From: Stereum hirsutum FP-91666 SS1
Taxonomy: Eukaryota > Basidiomycota > Agaricomycetes > Russulales > Stereaceae
Direction: 5' to 3'
Length of the DNA stretch: 64,000 nt
Assembly: GCF_000264905.1 (NCBI RefSeq)
Contig: NW_006763136.1
Span: forward strand, 1,765,550 to 1,829,549
Made by a program: the position numbers and the translations under genes. The notes below the pieces were generated by a model that was given only the letters and a program-made list of their open reading frames with translations, had not been told where the DNA came from and searched no databases. Positions 10,736-22,730 of this stretch are shown here, in pieces (position 1 is the first letter of the stretch; each line of letters starts with the position of its first letter).

Positions 10736-13580
10736 CTAATACTCATCCACATCTACCAGGGAAGCATAGTCCGAAACTGACCTTGTGTCCTCATACTCCG
10801 CGACAACTTCCCTCATCGCATACCTCAAAATCGGCGATGCCGGCATCACCTTCGGTCCAATAACCTCTTCCTCCTCCTCTTGGCCACTCGGATACACCAC
10901 GAACCCAGGTCTAGAAGCGGTGCTCATCCTAGGACCAGGAGCAGCGAGGCCTCCTGTACCGCCTGTACCTCCCGTACCTCCCGTACCCACTCCCACTGCC
11001 AAGCCCATCGCCTCTCTCTCCGAAATCGGTACGAATCCCCCTTCTCCCGACTCACTCATAATCACTGTCCCACTGCTCGACCCACCCACGTGCACCCCAA
11101 TAGGATTCATATTCGCCGTCCCATTCCCGTTTCCATTCCCATTCCCAGCTCTCACCGTCGGCGCGGCCCCTCCCTCCGAAGTCAAAGGCGGCGACACGAC
11201 CCGAGACGCCCTTGCACTCGCCCCACCAAGAACCTGTTCCACATGCCCCTCCCTCGTCACCGGCTCCGTCCACCTCAGATCCAATATCCGCCCTTTGACC
11301 ATCCCATCGATCGCCTTGACCCCAAACTCCCTGCAAAGCGTGAAATAAGGCAGACTCCTCACTCCAGGGTGCGTCAACCGGCTCATCACCCTCAATAGCT
11401 GGATCGCCGTGAAGTCGGATTGTTGCTGCCCTGGAGCCTCCATACTACCGCTCGCGTGAGGATTGCGAGGAGCGCCCTGAAGAGGAGTATAGATGTTGAA
11501 GCCGGCACCGAGGCCGCCGTGGGTGGCAGCGGAGGGGTCACGGCCGGGGTGCGCGGTGGGGCTACTACGAGCATCATCATCGGTTAGGTTCGGTTTGTTG
11601 GGATCGTTGAACTGAGGAGTGTCAGACGAGTGGATGATGTGAAGATTGAGGAGGGCGTGAGCTTGAATAAAGTGGGAACTTTGATGAACTGGAGTGTGTG
11701 TGGTCTCAGTATTAATAACAGATTATTTCATCGATGGGAGAAATCATCAAGTACCTTCTAGTTGCCCACGCGAGTTGACTGCGTGACCACGCCATCCATC
11801 AGTAAACAGGCGGAGAACAAGAGGAGGTAGAGACAGTGCACACCAAAGTCGTCGATATAGTCCTGCCAATGGACTAAACGGCCTCCGAAGGCTTCATACA
11901 GCCTATCAAATTCCAGTGTCCTCCGTAACCCTTCTGGCACATCATTCAACAGGACCTCTTCGAAATATTTCCGTGCCTCAGCCTTGGAACAGTCGCCAAT
12001 AGTGATGATCTGCAGAGCAACGACAAGGATTAGTATTGTCAGCTATGGACGGAGAGTTCTGTTCGAACCTTGCAATGTTCTGCGATTGTATGAGGTCATG
12101 AGTATGGATCAGATGAGATAGCACAAGATGAACACGCACGCATGACGTTGAGCTGTCTTAACCATGTCTGATAAAAGGGATCGCTGGTCGAGTGTATTAC
12201 GTGACAGAGACGATCTTGCTTCGTGAGGACTAGCATGGAATCAAGAAGACACTTCATCGCATCTATGGACTGGATCAGACCTGGACTGATAGTCCAGATG
12301 TGAGCAAAGTGAACGATAAGAAGTGAAATTAGTTAGAAATGTATATACTCACAGTTTGTGTGCTTCATCAAAGAAGAGCACGGGCATCTTCTTTGGCGGG
12401 AATCGGCCCTCTTCTGCGATCTTCTCGTACTCGGCGTCGGAAAATTGTGAGGGCTGCCCTTGCGAACGCCATATCTTGCGCCATCGAGCAGCGTTATGAG
12501 GACGATTCTGCGCCGAGATTGGAGCGTCGTTTGGAGGGCTAGGTGTGGATTGAGACTGCTTATTCTTGTTGTGCTCCTGGATTGGGTCGAACTGCCTGTA
12601 CCTCAGCAGAGAGCTCTGCACGATGAGAAATCAGCACAAGAAAACAAACGCTGGGAGACTGAAATACTCCGATGAACGGACCTGGAAAAGCTCCATGAGT
12701 CTCGCGATATCACTCGTCTTGATCTGACCCAGCACTCCACCTCGATCGGCCATCCTGCGGTCCACATTCATGCGATCATGCTATGGGTGAGGTATTAGCT
12801 CATGAGGCTGTACATATACATGTCAAGGGGCTATCTAACCTTGAAGCCCCACGCCTCCTTCTCGAAGACGTCATATCCCTTCGACTTTGAGATCTCAGTG
12901 AAGTACTGTTCCATTTGCTGGCTCAGAGACATATAGAGCGAGTCAATATCGGCGAAACCAGCGATCCTCAGGTCGAAGTGCAGGACATGATATCTGTCTG
13001 ATGTCAATACTTGACGTAGGAGCGCAGTCTACACAACTGTTATCACGAGAATCATTCAATGCAACCTATCGAAAGAACACACCTTGCCCACGGAGCTCCC
13101 ACCAAATAAGACAGTAAAGCAAGGTTCTTCTTCCAACGCGCGCTCTATGGCGTGAAGTTCGGACTGGCGAGCGTGGAATCCGGGTAAGGCAGTGAATGTG
13201 TGAGACGGGCGAAGTTGAGCGCGTTCGCGATTGTCGAGCATCTCCTGGCGTGCCTCCTCAAGCAGACGACGAGACTCTGTCAACGAACGAAGAGTTTCTG
13301 CGGGCTGGGAAATTTATGTTATATACATGACAAGATATGTAGAAAGCCGGGGACATACGTTAGCCACGACCTGCAGAATCTCTCCGATTCCGAAGAAGTT
13401 TCGTTTCCGGACGTCAACAGGAGCAGGTGGTGTTCCCCTCCTGCGAGGAAGATTACTACGAAAAAGCCAGTGCATGGATAACGCTGATTCCGAACGCGCC
13501 ATTTGATGCGAGTGTCGATGTGATTGCGGATTGGGTATAGCGGAACCATCGGGTACTGGACGCGCTTGTCTTCGTGACAT
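10736..13580 (-). CDS. P-loop ATPase, ATPase_2 (archaeal ATPase-like) domain
   Basis: Ten exons, 764 residues: 13580..13359, 13304..13083, 13028..12840, 12780..12682, 12615..12353, 12285..12140, 12079..12069, 12009..11844, 11778..11755 and 11688..10736. Walker A is GGSSVGKT (ends T149). Walker B is VLFFDEAHK (D327, E328). A sensor-like strand (HVIHSTSD) follows. This arrangement fits the PF01637 group of P-loop NTPases, which hydrolyse ATP, but the partner or substrate is unknown. An N-terminal part (about 1-75) and the C-terminal part are fungal additions. The C-terminal half holds a low-complexity stretch with NG and GGT repeats and an acidic tail. Exon 7 is only 11 nt long, yet joining it restores the frame (MQHCKIITIGD). 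It is divergent from the RNase III gene, with about 680 bases between starts. Confidence 0.83.
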
Positions 13581-14260
13581 GGCGAGGGAATCGTTAGCAC
13601 GGTGCTATTGTATGGATTTGAAAGATATCAACGTAAGATGAGAAGGTGGTTGGAGAGGTGATGGTTCGAAAGTGAGAATGAAGCGATGAAGAGTTACTGA
13701 CGAGGGCTCTGTTTATGATCCGCCTGTTCATAGTCATGGATGGGGGCATAGACGGAGCCATCATCGTTACGCCACGCACGAAGCGGCAGGTAAGAGGATG
13801 TAAGATGGAAAACGACTGCGAAATTTTGCAGATGCAAGCCACGATGCAAAGGCGAGGACAGGGGTTTCAACTCCGAGGCTCAGCAAAGTACTTGCACCGT
13901 CGGGATCTCCGAGATCAGGTTAAGAAACAAGACAAGTCGTTCCAAGCCTGCGGTCTGTATTAGACCTACCGATTGTTTGTCGAGCTGCCGACGAGGCGTG
14001 CAGCACGCGCTAGACGGTGTCGACGTCGACCTCAAAGGGCGAGAGCACGTCATAACCACGAAACTAGCTGCGGCATAAGCCGACGGCGTTCGACACGATC
14101 ATCGTCCACACTTTCCTTCTTTAGATTCAGAACTTCCATCACCATCTTTCTCGGGTGGACGACATTAAACTCGAGCCTGTAGGCCACCACATTCTATCCT
14201 CACACTCTCTATCACATACACTCTACTGGCACTGTGGTCCTTAAGGCTTCAAGGGCTGAT
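13581..14260. other. Divergent promoter region, ATPase / RNase III genes
   Basis: The two start codons point away from each other across 680 bases. Small frames exist but show no domain. The right half is rich in C and T just before the RNase III start, as in many fungal leaders. Confidence 0.5.
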
Positions 14261-16418
14261 ATGTCTCCCACACTCGACTTGGTATCAACACGCCGTGAGC
14301 GTCACCAAAAGTCTCTCACCGCCTTGCAACATTACTTCGGTCTCGTCAGCAACAGGCCTCACCCTAAGGATGTCCCATATATTTCGGAGCCTCTTCTCTC
14401 GAAAACTCGCAATTCCAAACGAAACTCACCTGAGAACAACGAACTACTCGAATTCGTCGGAGACAGATGCGTGAACCTTGTCGCAGCCTTGCTCGTCGAC
14501 AAAGTACGGGTTAGCTGGAAACACCATCTCGTAGGCCATGTCATCTGTACTCTCAACCTAAAATAGTCTAACCACGCTCAAGGCCGTGCGCAGAGTTGTA
14601 TGCAATAACGATACATTCGGCAGGCTGGCATTCTGTCTTCACTTCGAACGCCACGCAAAATTTGACGATGAAGATGCCCTTGAAGTCGACGCCTGGAACC
14701 CTCAATCGAGTAAAAGAGCCCCTAAAGCTTTGGCCGATCTCTTTGAAGCATACGCTGGTGCCGTGTACATGCAACATGGTTGGAAGAGGGTTATGCATTG
14801 GTTGTCTCTCGTTTTCGAGCCGATCATCAAGGTCGCTACCCACGACTATTGGTATCACAATTTACCGAACTACATGTGCGGCGACCGTTTCTTCGGCGAC
14901 AACCCCATGACTCCTCGTCTACAAGACAAGTTTCTAGACTTTCTAGAGTACAAGCGCGATTTCTTAGTCGAAAAGTGTTCGCCTGCGATGGAAGCTTTAG
15001 CGTCTGATACTCGGCTCGTCTTCAGCGTCAAAGGAGAGTTGGAAGAGCCGCATTGCGAAGAGATCGAGACTGCCATCCAACTGCTTAATTTCTGGATCTG
15101 CGATATGACTTGGAAGATCTGGCCCCAATATCACCACGCGACTGTCAGGGCTCCTCATCTCGCCACAGTATGTTGTTCCCGTGTCTTTCATTGTGATTGT
15201 CTATACAACGCTCACCTGGCACAGTGCATCACCGACATGATCATGTCCGATCTTTCATTATCATATCTAGCCCGTATCATATCCCTGCCCGATTGCATTA
15301 CAACTCGCTCTGAGACGCGACCGACCGCTATCAAGAGAGCCCTGTCCCCAAACATCCTGGCGACCGCGTTCAAAGCTCTAGTAGGACTCCGTTTTCGATC
15401 TAACAACGACGTCGCTGGAGTGTGGGCTACGGAATGGCTTCGACCGCTAGTGATCCGAGCCCACGACATTATACTGGAGCTTCCCGGCTCCCGACCTCGC
15501 CTTTCCTCTTCCGCCACCTCCAAGGTTGTCGGAGCTGATGATCTTGTGGACTCGATTGGCCGTTTATCTCTTGGAAGTACGCAATCGACATCCTCTCCGG
15601 AGTCCGATGACGATGATGAAGATGTCATCGAGGCTCTTGCAGGACAACTTAAAGGTATCGGCATCAGTTTAGAGCACGAGAAGAAGGCTTCACCTGAACC
15701 TCCCAATTCTCCTCGTCCTCGCGTCAAACCTCGATCATCTACCGATTCGAATACGCCTCCTAGTATCAATATCAAACTCAACACTCGGTTGGACGATCCT
15801 CTACTTCAGAATAATTCCACCGATTCCCTCGACCCTATCGTGCCTCCCGTTACATCTGCTACCAAGGATCGTTCGTCTTATGCCAGTAATTCGCGATCAT
15901 CGACCACCTCATGCGTGTCCGCACCCGATGTAAACTCAACTGCGGTTAGATCAAATAATCGGAAATATATGATCAACAAACCCACAACAAACTCTGCGTC
16001 TAGTTCAATGTCCAGCGATGAAGCCCCGCATGGCCGCCCGAATATGTCGAAGCACACCAAATGGAAATCCATCAACCATTATACCCCTGCTACTACCTCA
16101 TCTTCTGCCTTCGCCTTGAGTCTCTCAACGTCCGATTCTGGCTATTCTTCGAGCGCTACTGGCCCCGATTTTATAAATACCTCAAGGACGTTTCCTTCTT
16201 CCTCTTCCTCGCCATCACTATCGCCGTCCAATTCTTCGTCCGTAGAGCCAAAACTTTCGACATCGAAAGACAAGGACGAGACCGAGGAGACGTACGTGCT
16301 GCATCCGAACCATCCCCGGGTGAAGTGGCAGGCTTGGCAGTCGAAGACGCAGCGCGGACAAGTGACTGATGGGAAGGCGAAGGCGAAGACGAGGGCTGGC
16401 ATCCCGACGTTGGCGTAG
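14261..16418 (+). CDS. Stand-alone RNase III-domain protein (Dicer-like catalytic module without helicase or PAZ)
   Basis: Three exons: 14261..14503, 14583..15167 and 15225..16418; 673 residues. The first RNase III domain carries the signature ELLEFVGD (E61, E64, D68) and the second metal-binding segment PKALADLFEAYAG (D133, E136), so all expected catalytic acids are present. A second region (about 277-345) resembles the back half of another RNase III domain (SPNILATAFKALVG), but Thr and Lys replace its acids, so it looks inactive. The C-terminal 300 residues are Ser/Pro/Asp-rich and probably disordered. No helicase, PAZ or double-stranded RNA-binding domain was seen. It probably cuts structured or double-stranded RNA. 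It converges on an Argonaute gene, which suggests but does not prove a role in small-RNA production. The 57-nt second intron is a multiple of three and its retention would not break the frame. Confidence 0.85.
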
Positions 16419-16962
16419 AGTAGGTTTGGGTCCATGTTTGCTTGCGGTTGAGATGTTGGGGCCGGGTTCGATCTGGTGTGATGGGATCGTATGTATTATT
16501 TTATATATATTGTTTGATATTGATATTGTACATATACCCTCACGCACATGGATTTGCTTCACGATTTTACGAGTTACGAGTAGTCAATTTTGCAGCTCCA
16601 TGATGATGATGTTCGATGACAGGGTGGTGTGAAGCAACAACGAAGCAAACGGCAACAGATGGATGCTCCCCCTCGACATGGCGCCAAAACACTCGCGTTG
16701 GTTTACTTATTCGGGAAGAAGTCAAGCTCTCATCGTCACCCGTTGGCTCTCCATCAATTACAGAAACAAGCACAGGCATAACATTTCAACAGAAAACAAC
16801 ACAGACAGCACTAGATGCTTACTACATATACTTACATTCCATCCTTCCGACGCATATGAAGATATCCGAGTAAGCTACACGATAACCGAGCCAGCAGAAA
16901 AGGAAAGCCAACGACGACCTAGCAATCTAACCCTTCAACCGAGCTTCGTGGAAACCAGCCAC
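16419..16962. other. Convergent spacer between RNase III and Argonaute genes
   Basis: A 544-bp tail-to-tail interval. The two transcripts may overlap here and form sense-antisense RNA. An AT-rich stretch around 16490-16530 (TATTTTATATATATTG) is a plausible 3' processing region of the plus-strand gene. No coding sequence was seen. Confidence 0.5.
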
Positions 16963-19900
16963 CTAGATATAGAACATGATGTCCTTCAACCTTCCCTTCA
17001 CGCCCCCATGCCACAACCTCTCCGCCTCCCTCCACACCTCATCGTCCGCCGTCTGCCCACTCGCACTCGTCGTCCCCGAGTCCGAAATCCCCTGCAACAG
17101 CTTATGCAAATAACACCTACCCCTCTCACACGCCAAATCCGCATAATACGCCGGACTGACCAAACTCACCGCCTTCGTCGCCCTCGCGAACGTATAGCTG
17201 ATATTATTCGTCAGCCCCTGCAGATCGTCCGCCCTGAGGCCCATCTCGTTGCACACGACGTAGTAATGCGTCGGCTTCGTGGACCCGACGAGCCCGCCGT
17301 GCGCCTGGAGGAAGAAATCGAACTCGTAGATCGCGGTCACGCCTCGGTCGACGACGGTCCCCGGCCGTGGGTTCCCGTTGTTGTCCCCGTCTTTGGCTTC
17401 GGTGGGGTAGAACCGGGTGTGGTGACGTTTGCCGCAGATGACGACGGTGATTTCGGGTTGGTAGGCTTTGGCGGCGGTGTTGAAGCGCTTGAAGGATTCG
17501 CGGATTTTGGGGATTTCTTCGCGCACGACGGTCATGAATTGACCCTAGAGAGGTAGGAAAGATTGTTAATAAGGAGTATGAGAATATGGATGACGAGGAG
17601 AGCATACCTCAGAAACACCGTCGCGGTAGACGAGGATACGAGCGGGGAGGGTCTTGCTCTTTGCCTGGAAACACTCGAGCCTCTCGATCATCATGTCCTT
17701 CAAGTCCGTGATCATCTACGAACATACACACACGTTAGCCGATCTGTGGGGCTGACACACATCATAGAGACATGCTTACCTCCTTCTTCGACTCCTGGAT
17801 CCTCATGCTAGCAGGGTACTGAGCAAAGTGGAGGTCGCTACTCGCCACCACAGCCGCAATCGACGGCGTCCCTTTCACAGTCGACGGTCCCGGATGCGTC
17901 ACATCCATCCCGACCAACATCGTCGGAGGCTGCTTCAACTTCCCAATACTGTTCTGATCCAACCCATGGTTCACGCCTCCCATCTTCATATTCATCTTCA
18001 GCGCCACATTCGCGAAATACTGGATCTGGCCCTTCTCCTTCCTGATCTTCTGCGCCTGACAACACACCGTCGGAACGTCCAGATAAACGTCGCAAAGATG
18101 CTTGATCCCGGAATAGATGTGTTTATCGCTGCTGGAGAGAATGACGAGTATCACCTTTGGCTTCATCGGCAGGCCCATGATAGCAGTCCGGACGACAGCG
18201 ATCGCCTGCGACCGGATCGGGTCGATCGCCGCGTTCTTGCGAGGCAGCTGCGCGGAGATGAGACTCGGTGGGGTCTGGGAGACCTTCATCCCGCTCGTCT
18301 GGCACATCTTCATGAATCCCTTCACGAGGTCGATGAGCCCTGGATCATTCGCGCCTTGGAACTCGTCCCTCCCGCCGTCTTGGATGGACAGCACGGCCCA
18401 CTGCTCGAGGGACCCGCCCACCGCGAACTTCACGTCCCTCAAATTCCAACTCGCACGCTCGTCCACCCTCGGCTGACCCTTCCCATACTCGATCCTAGGA
18501 GCGGACAAGATCCGACCTGGCACGACGGCCATTTCTTGGCCGATGAGACCACCGAAGGCTTGGATCACAGTAGATGCGCCGTCGCGGAACCCGAGCTCGG
18601 TGAGGCCGGCGGTGGTGATGGCTTGGGCGTTCACGTTGGGAGGTTTGGCGGCGACGATGATCATCGAGGCGGTTTGTTCGTCGAGGAGTTTCCCCTTGAA
18701 GGCTTGGTTCGGGAGGATAGTGCAGACTTCGGGAGGGAGGAAGTTTTGTTTTTGGCCGCCGACATCTATGAGAGGGAGGTCGGGGTAGCGCAGGCGAATT
18801 TGGTACTCTAAACAACTCACAGTATTAGCATTGAACCATTTATGCGTGAGAGTGTATGTCAATATAGAGACGAGACGTACTGCGTTGGAAGTACTGCTCG
18901 ACCGTGACCTGCCCACCTAATTCCTCACAGTTGAATTTGTGCTGCCGGGGCGTGACCTTCGCAAGCTTCTTTACCGTCTTCCTATACCCCAAATGATCCG
19001 CACTAACTCTCACGCCCCTCACGAACGTCGCCATATTCGCTCCGAAGCTAGCTTGCTGAAACGCGACCATCGCTTCGGCGAGGTTGCCTTCTTGATAGAA
19101 AGCAGTGGTGCAAACATTGACGTTCACCATGAGCTGTTTGAACGAAGGGCGAACGGAGGAGTAGAATCCACGCCAGGCTTCGAGGCCGCCACCGAGTGGC
19201 ACAGGGGGCATAGCGGAGCGGAAGAAATAGCGGTTGCGGCCGACCATCACACCTCCCCCCGTCGTCGTTCGGTCCGGGTGGGCTGCGAGGACGAGATTGA
19301 GCGCGGCGACAACTGGGCCGATATCGAAGTTCCTGTACTGGGCATTTCCTGAAAGATAGCTGGGATAGGTGTGAGTGAGAATAAGTGGGTAAGAATACTT
19401 TCCTGCGCCACACAATTACGAAGAGGTACTTACTTCAGGAGACCTTGCGTCTCGATCTCTTGGATGAACTTGATGGTCAAAGTGTACTCCTTTCCGCCCT
19501 CCTTGGGCCCATCGTCCTCTTCATCGTAGAAGGGAACGCGGACTGTGCACGGCTCTGGAAGCTTATGCGCAGAGACCAGCTTCGAGCTGTGGTCATGTGC
19601 GACACGACCCTTCAGACCATGCTCTTGCCAGTCCTGGGTCTGCTCCGCGAGATGAAAGATTCTCCTCTTCATCCTCCTGACGGCGGTACCCTGCACGGGC
19701 GAGATCGACACCTCATACTCGTATATCGGCCCCTTCGGGACCCGCACGGGGAAGAAATTGGTGCGTAGCTTGATCTGCGTCCCCTTCGTACCAAAGTCAG
19801 GACGGAGTGGGATATCATCACCGCGCACGGACAGCGACCGGAACGCATTGACGAGCTGGTCCTGAGTATTATCAAGCCGCGCATCGATATTGGCTGGCTG

Positions 19901-20282
19901 GCCTGGATTGAAGATACTGTGGCGTTATGTTATGTGAGTCACGGATGAACGCTGAAGCGCTGGAGCGGGACGCAAGAATTCATCACACTCACCCTCCTGG
20001 CTCTCCTCCTCGCCCTCCGCCCCTGCCTCCTCGAAATCCCCCGCGATCACCTCCTCTGAATCCCCCGCGATCGCCACCACGGTCGCCACCTCGACCTCTG
20101 TATCCTCCTCCTCCGCCGTCTCCACTGCCCGGCGACGACCCACGACCGCCACCAGGAGACGAACCGCGAGGGGCACCTCTGCCGGCCCCTCTACCTCTGT
20201 CGAATCCACCACCACCGCGTCCGCCACGGTCGCCTCCTCTGCCACGGTCACCGCCTCTGCCGCGGTCTCCACCTCTTTGCAT
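16963..20282 (-). CDS. AGO: Argonaute (RNA-guided silencing endonuclease)
   Basis: Six exons: 20282..19993, 19916..19434, 19359..18881, 18807..17780, 17715..17608 and 17544..16963; 989 residues, normal for eukaryotic Argonautes. Residues 1-96 are an RGG/GR-rich tail, as in many Argonautes, and a likely site of arginine methylation and RNA or partner binding. N, linker (DUF1785) and PAZ regions follow to about residue 420, then MID and PIWI. The catalytic positions are D719 (MDVTHP), E760 (KKE), D792 (YRDGVSEGQ) and D932 (PAYYADL), giving a DEDD tetrad. Asp in place of the usual final His also occurs in other fungal Argonautes such as Neurospora QDE-2 and is compatible with slicing. It would bind small guide RNAs and silence matching transcripts. 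It converges with the RNase III-domain gene. Confidence 0.96.
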
Positions 20283-21081
20283 AGTAAGTCGCTATGTGTT
20301 GTTCGTTGGTTCGAGTTGTTGACTGGTTGATGTTGGGGGTAGTTGATGGGGGTAGTTGATGGGGGTACGGAAGCAACAGTCGACTAGGTGCTAGGTCGGA
20401 CACGAGGGAGTGTTTATAGGTGGCCGAGAGTGCGACAAGCAAGTAGCCGAGCGCTGGCGCTTCTTTAGCACACCAATGGCGGGTTATTGTCGCCCCAGTG
20501 AGACAAGGCCCGGTCGATCGCGACTTTTATGGGGATAACCCACCATAACAAGGAATGAAAGGGGTCGACGAAGATGGCTATGGAATGGAGGACCAAAACG
20601 AGTCAGCGAGTCCTTATCGGGCGAGATCGGTGAGCACAAACCAACTGATGAGGGCCTGATATGTCGCGGATTGGCAGCCGAAAGGGGGCGATGACTCTGA
20701 TGAGAACGGACGCGCGTTTGGATATGTTCCTGTTCGTGTGGCGAGAATGGATTTGGACACGCCGGGAGGTGCAGGACGAGGTGAGGATCCAGGACAAAAG
20801 GCGCTGGAGCTGCTGTGGATCTCAGATCTGCCCTTTACCCTGCAAAGCCAAACCGCAAATTGACAGCTTCGCTCGGGCCGTGCCTGGATCCTCGATCGCC
20901 GTTCGCTCACAGGCCTCTTCCTCGCTCGCTTGACGACGAACCTCTGCTCTTTCCATGTACTCTTTATAGCGCACAAAAAGTAACCGTAGCGTTGCGCGTA
21001 TCATGACCGTAGAAATTTTATTGCTCTGAACGACATACGTGCGACGTCCCAATTGTTTGTCTTGGTTTGCTCAGAGCGGCG
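20283..21081. other. Divergent promoter region, Argonaute / ketopantoate reductase-like genes
   Basis: Starts face away from each other across about 800 bases. Apart from the 13-bp tandem repeat near the Argonaute start, no feature or coding frame was recognised. Confidence 0.5.
20335..20367. repeat. Short tandem repeat (13-bp unit) upstream of Argonaute
   Basis: GGGGGTAGTTGAT occurs twice in tandem with a partial third copy, about 55-85 bases upstream of the Argonaute start codon. It lies in the leader or core promoter and may affect expression. This is inferred only from position. Confidence 0.6.
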
Positions 21082-22730
21082 ATGTTCCGCAGGTTCCGAG
21101 TCACTTCATCCATTCCGAACTTACTACTGTCTAAACCGACGTCCTTATCTGCACTCAATCGTCCTCGTTTCTTACCCTCCTTCTCCCGCTACTTCTCATC
21201 TTCATCTGCCGCAATGTCTGCCTCACCTATGAAGGATGTGCTTCTAGTCGGGTATGTACGCACAAATCACGCTCTCTCTCCAATTGACATTGTTTAAACT
21301 TCGTTCGGAAATAGGTATGGTGCTGTAGGAGCGATATACGCTTTTATATTGCAGAAGAGTGGAAGAGCCCGTGTCACTGCCGTGGCGAGAAGTAACTTCG
21401 ATGTGATCAGCAGTGCGTCTATCTTTCTGCTCACCTGATACATACAAAAGACCACGACGTTTATCGGAGTGTAGAACAAGGCACGAACATTCGCAGTTTG
21501 CGATATGGAGACATAGACGGCTGGCGGCCAGACAGAGGTGCATGCATTCCGCCACTATGTCTACTCACAAACAAGAAATCCTGACATGAGGTCTCTCGTC
21601 CGTCGAAGTATGTTCCTCCGTCTCCCAAGCCCTCGACAGACCCTACGACTACGTCGTGATCACCACCAAATCCGTCCCCGAAATGATGCGCGCACCGACC
21701 CTGCTCGCGCCCTTCCTTTCCGACTCCTACTTCAAATCGAACCCACAACCGACCTACCTCTTCCTCCAAAACGGGCTGAACGTCGAGAAGGATATGTATA
21801 ACGCGATCGTGGAGAAGGGTGGTATTCCGAAGATTATCAGTACGGCGCTTTGGATAGGCACGAACATGTTCAACGATAACGTCGTCGAGCATTCTCATCA
21901 TGTATACATCTCACTCACCTCCGAAATCCAACTCTATAACACTCACCGCCCATTTTTTTTGGGTGTTAGGAACGTCTGACCATGGGCGTCTACCGTCCAA
22001 ACGACTTCACCGCAACCTCGAACAGCGAATCCGAACAAGCCCTCCTCGACGACTTTGCTTCTCTCCTGACAGAGGGCGGCAGCGTGATGACCATCGTGCC
22101 CGAAGTCCAACGCATAAAATTCGCAAAGAACTTCTGGAACGTCTGTTTCTCCTCCGTCTGCACACTCACGCGTTACCCCGCCCAAGCCATCTTCCGCCTC
22201 CCCTCCCCTCCCTCTCCTTCTTCCTCCCCTGACCCCGATTCAACCCAAACGGTACACGCCCACGACAACCTCCCACCCTCCGTCCTCCAAGCCTCCCTAA
22301 TCCCGCAATACACACACCCCCTCTTCCACTCCATCCTCACCGAACTCCTCTCCATCGGCCACGCCCTCGGCTTCTCGCACACCGACCTCCCTCCCAGCCT
22401 CGTAGAGAGCACGATCGAGAACACGAAGAAGCTGCATGAGAAGCCGGAGAGTAAGCATGTGCCGAGTATGTTGTTGGATGTGCAGATGGGGAGGCCGATT
22501 GAGGTGGAGGTTATTGTGGGGGAGGTGGTTAGGATGGGGAGGGAGAGGGGGGTGGATATTCCTGTGAGTTGATGGGTTTTTTCTGTGCTTTTTTGAGTCT
22601 GTTTATGTGGGGTGACTGCTCACGGATGGTTTTGTGGGCGCAGCGTATCGAGATGCTTTATGGGATGTTGCTCGTCCTTCAGAATCAGCTGTTGCAAGGC
22701 GTCGAGGCCCGTCGGGCACCCAAGGCATAA
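21082..22730 (+). CDS. Ketopantoate reductase-like protein (ApbA/PanE family), probably mitochondrial
   Basis: Six exons: 21082..21251, 21315..21412, 21451..21537, 21609..21901, 21970..22563 and 22644..22730; 442 residues. The first 45 residues are rich in Arg, Ser and Phe without acids, like a mitochondrial targeting sequence. The NADPH-binding Rossmann motif follows (GYGAVGAIYA, residues 57 on). ITTKSVPE and LFLQNGLNVE match the catalytic Lys region and NG segment of the family. PanE enzymes reduce 2-dehydropantoate to pantoate in the coenzyme A pathway, but fungi have several paralogues that act on other keto acids, so the substrate is open. Intron 2 is only 38 nt, unusually short. It is supported because the join restores the frame (DVISNHDVYRS). 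Confidence 0.86.

Noticed and set aside
16663..18811. Long plus-strand open frames (up to 327 codons) through the Argonaute gene
   Set aside because: They are antisense shadows of a GC-rich coding region, rich in His, Arg and Pro, with no domain. The minus-strand Argonaute explains the sequence completely.
19927..20322. Proline-rich plus-strand frame over the Argonaute start
   Set aside because: It is the complement of the RGG-rich tail of Argonaute, which is supported by the joined reading frame.
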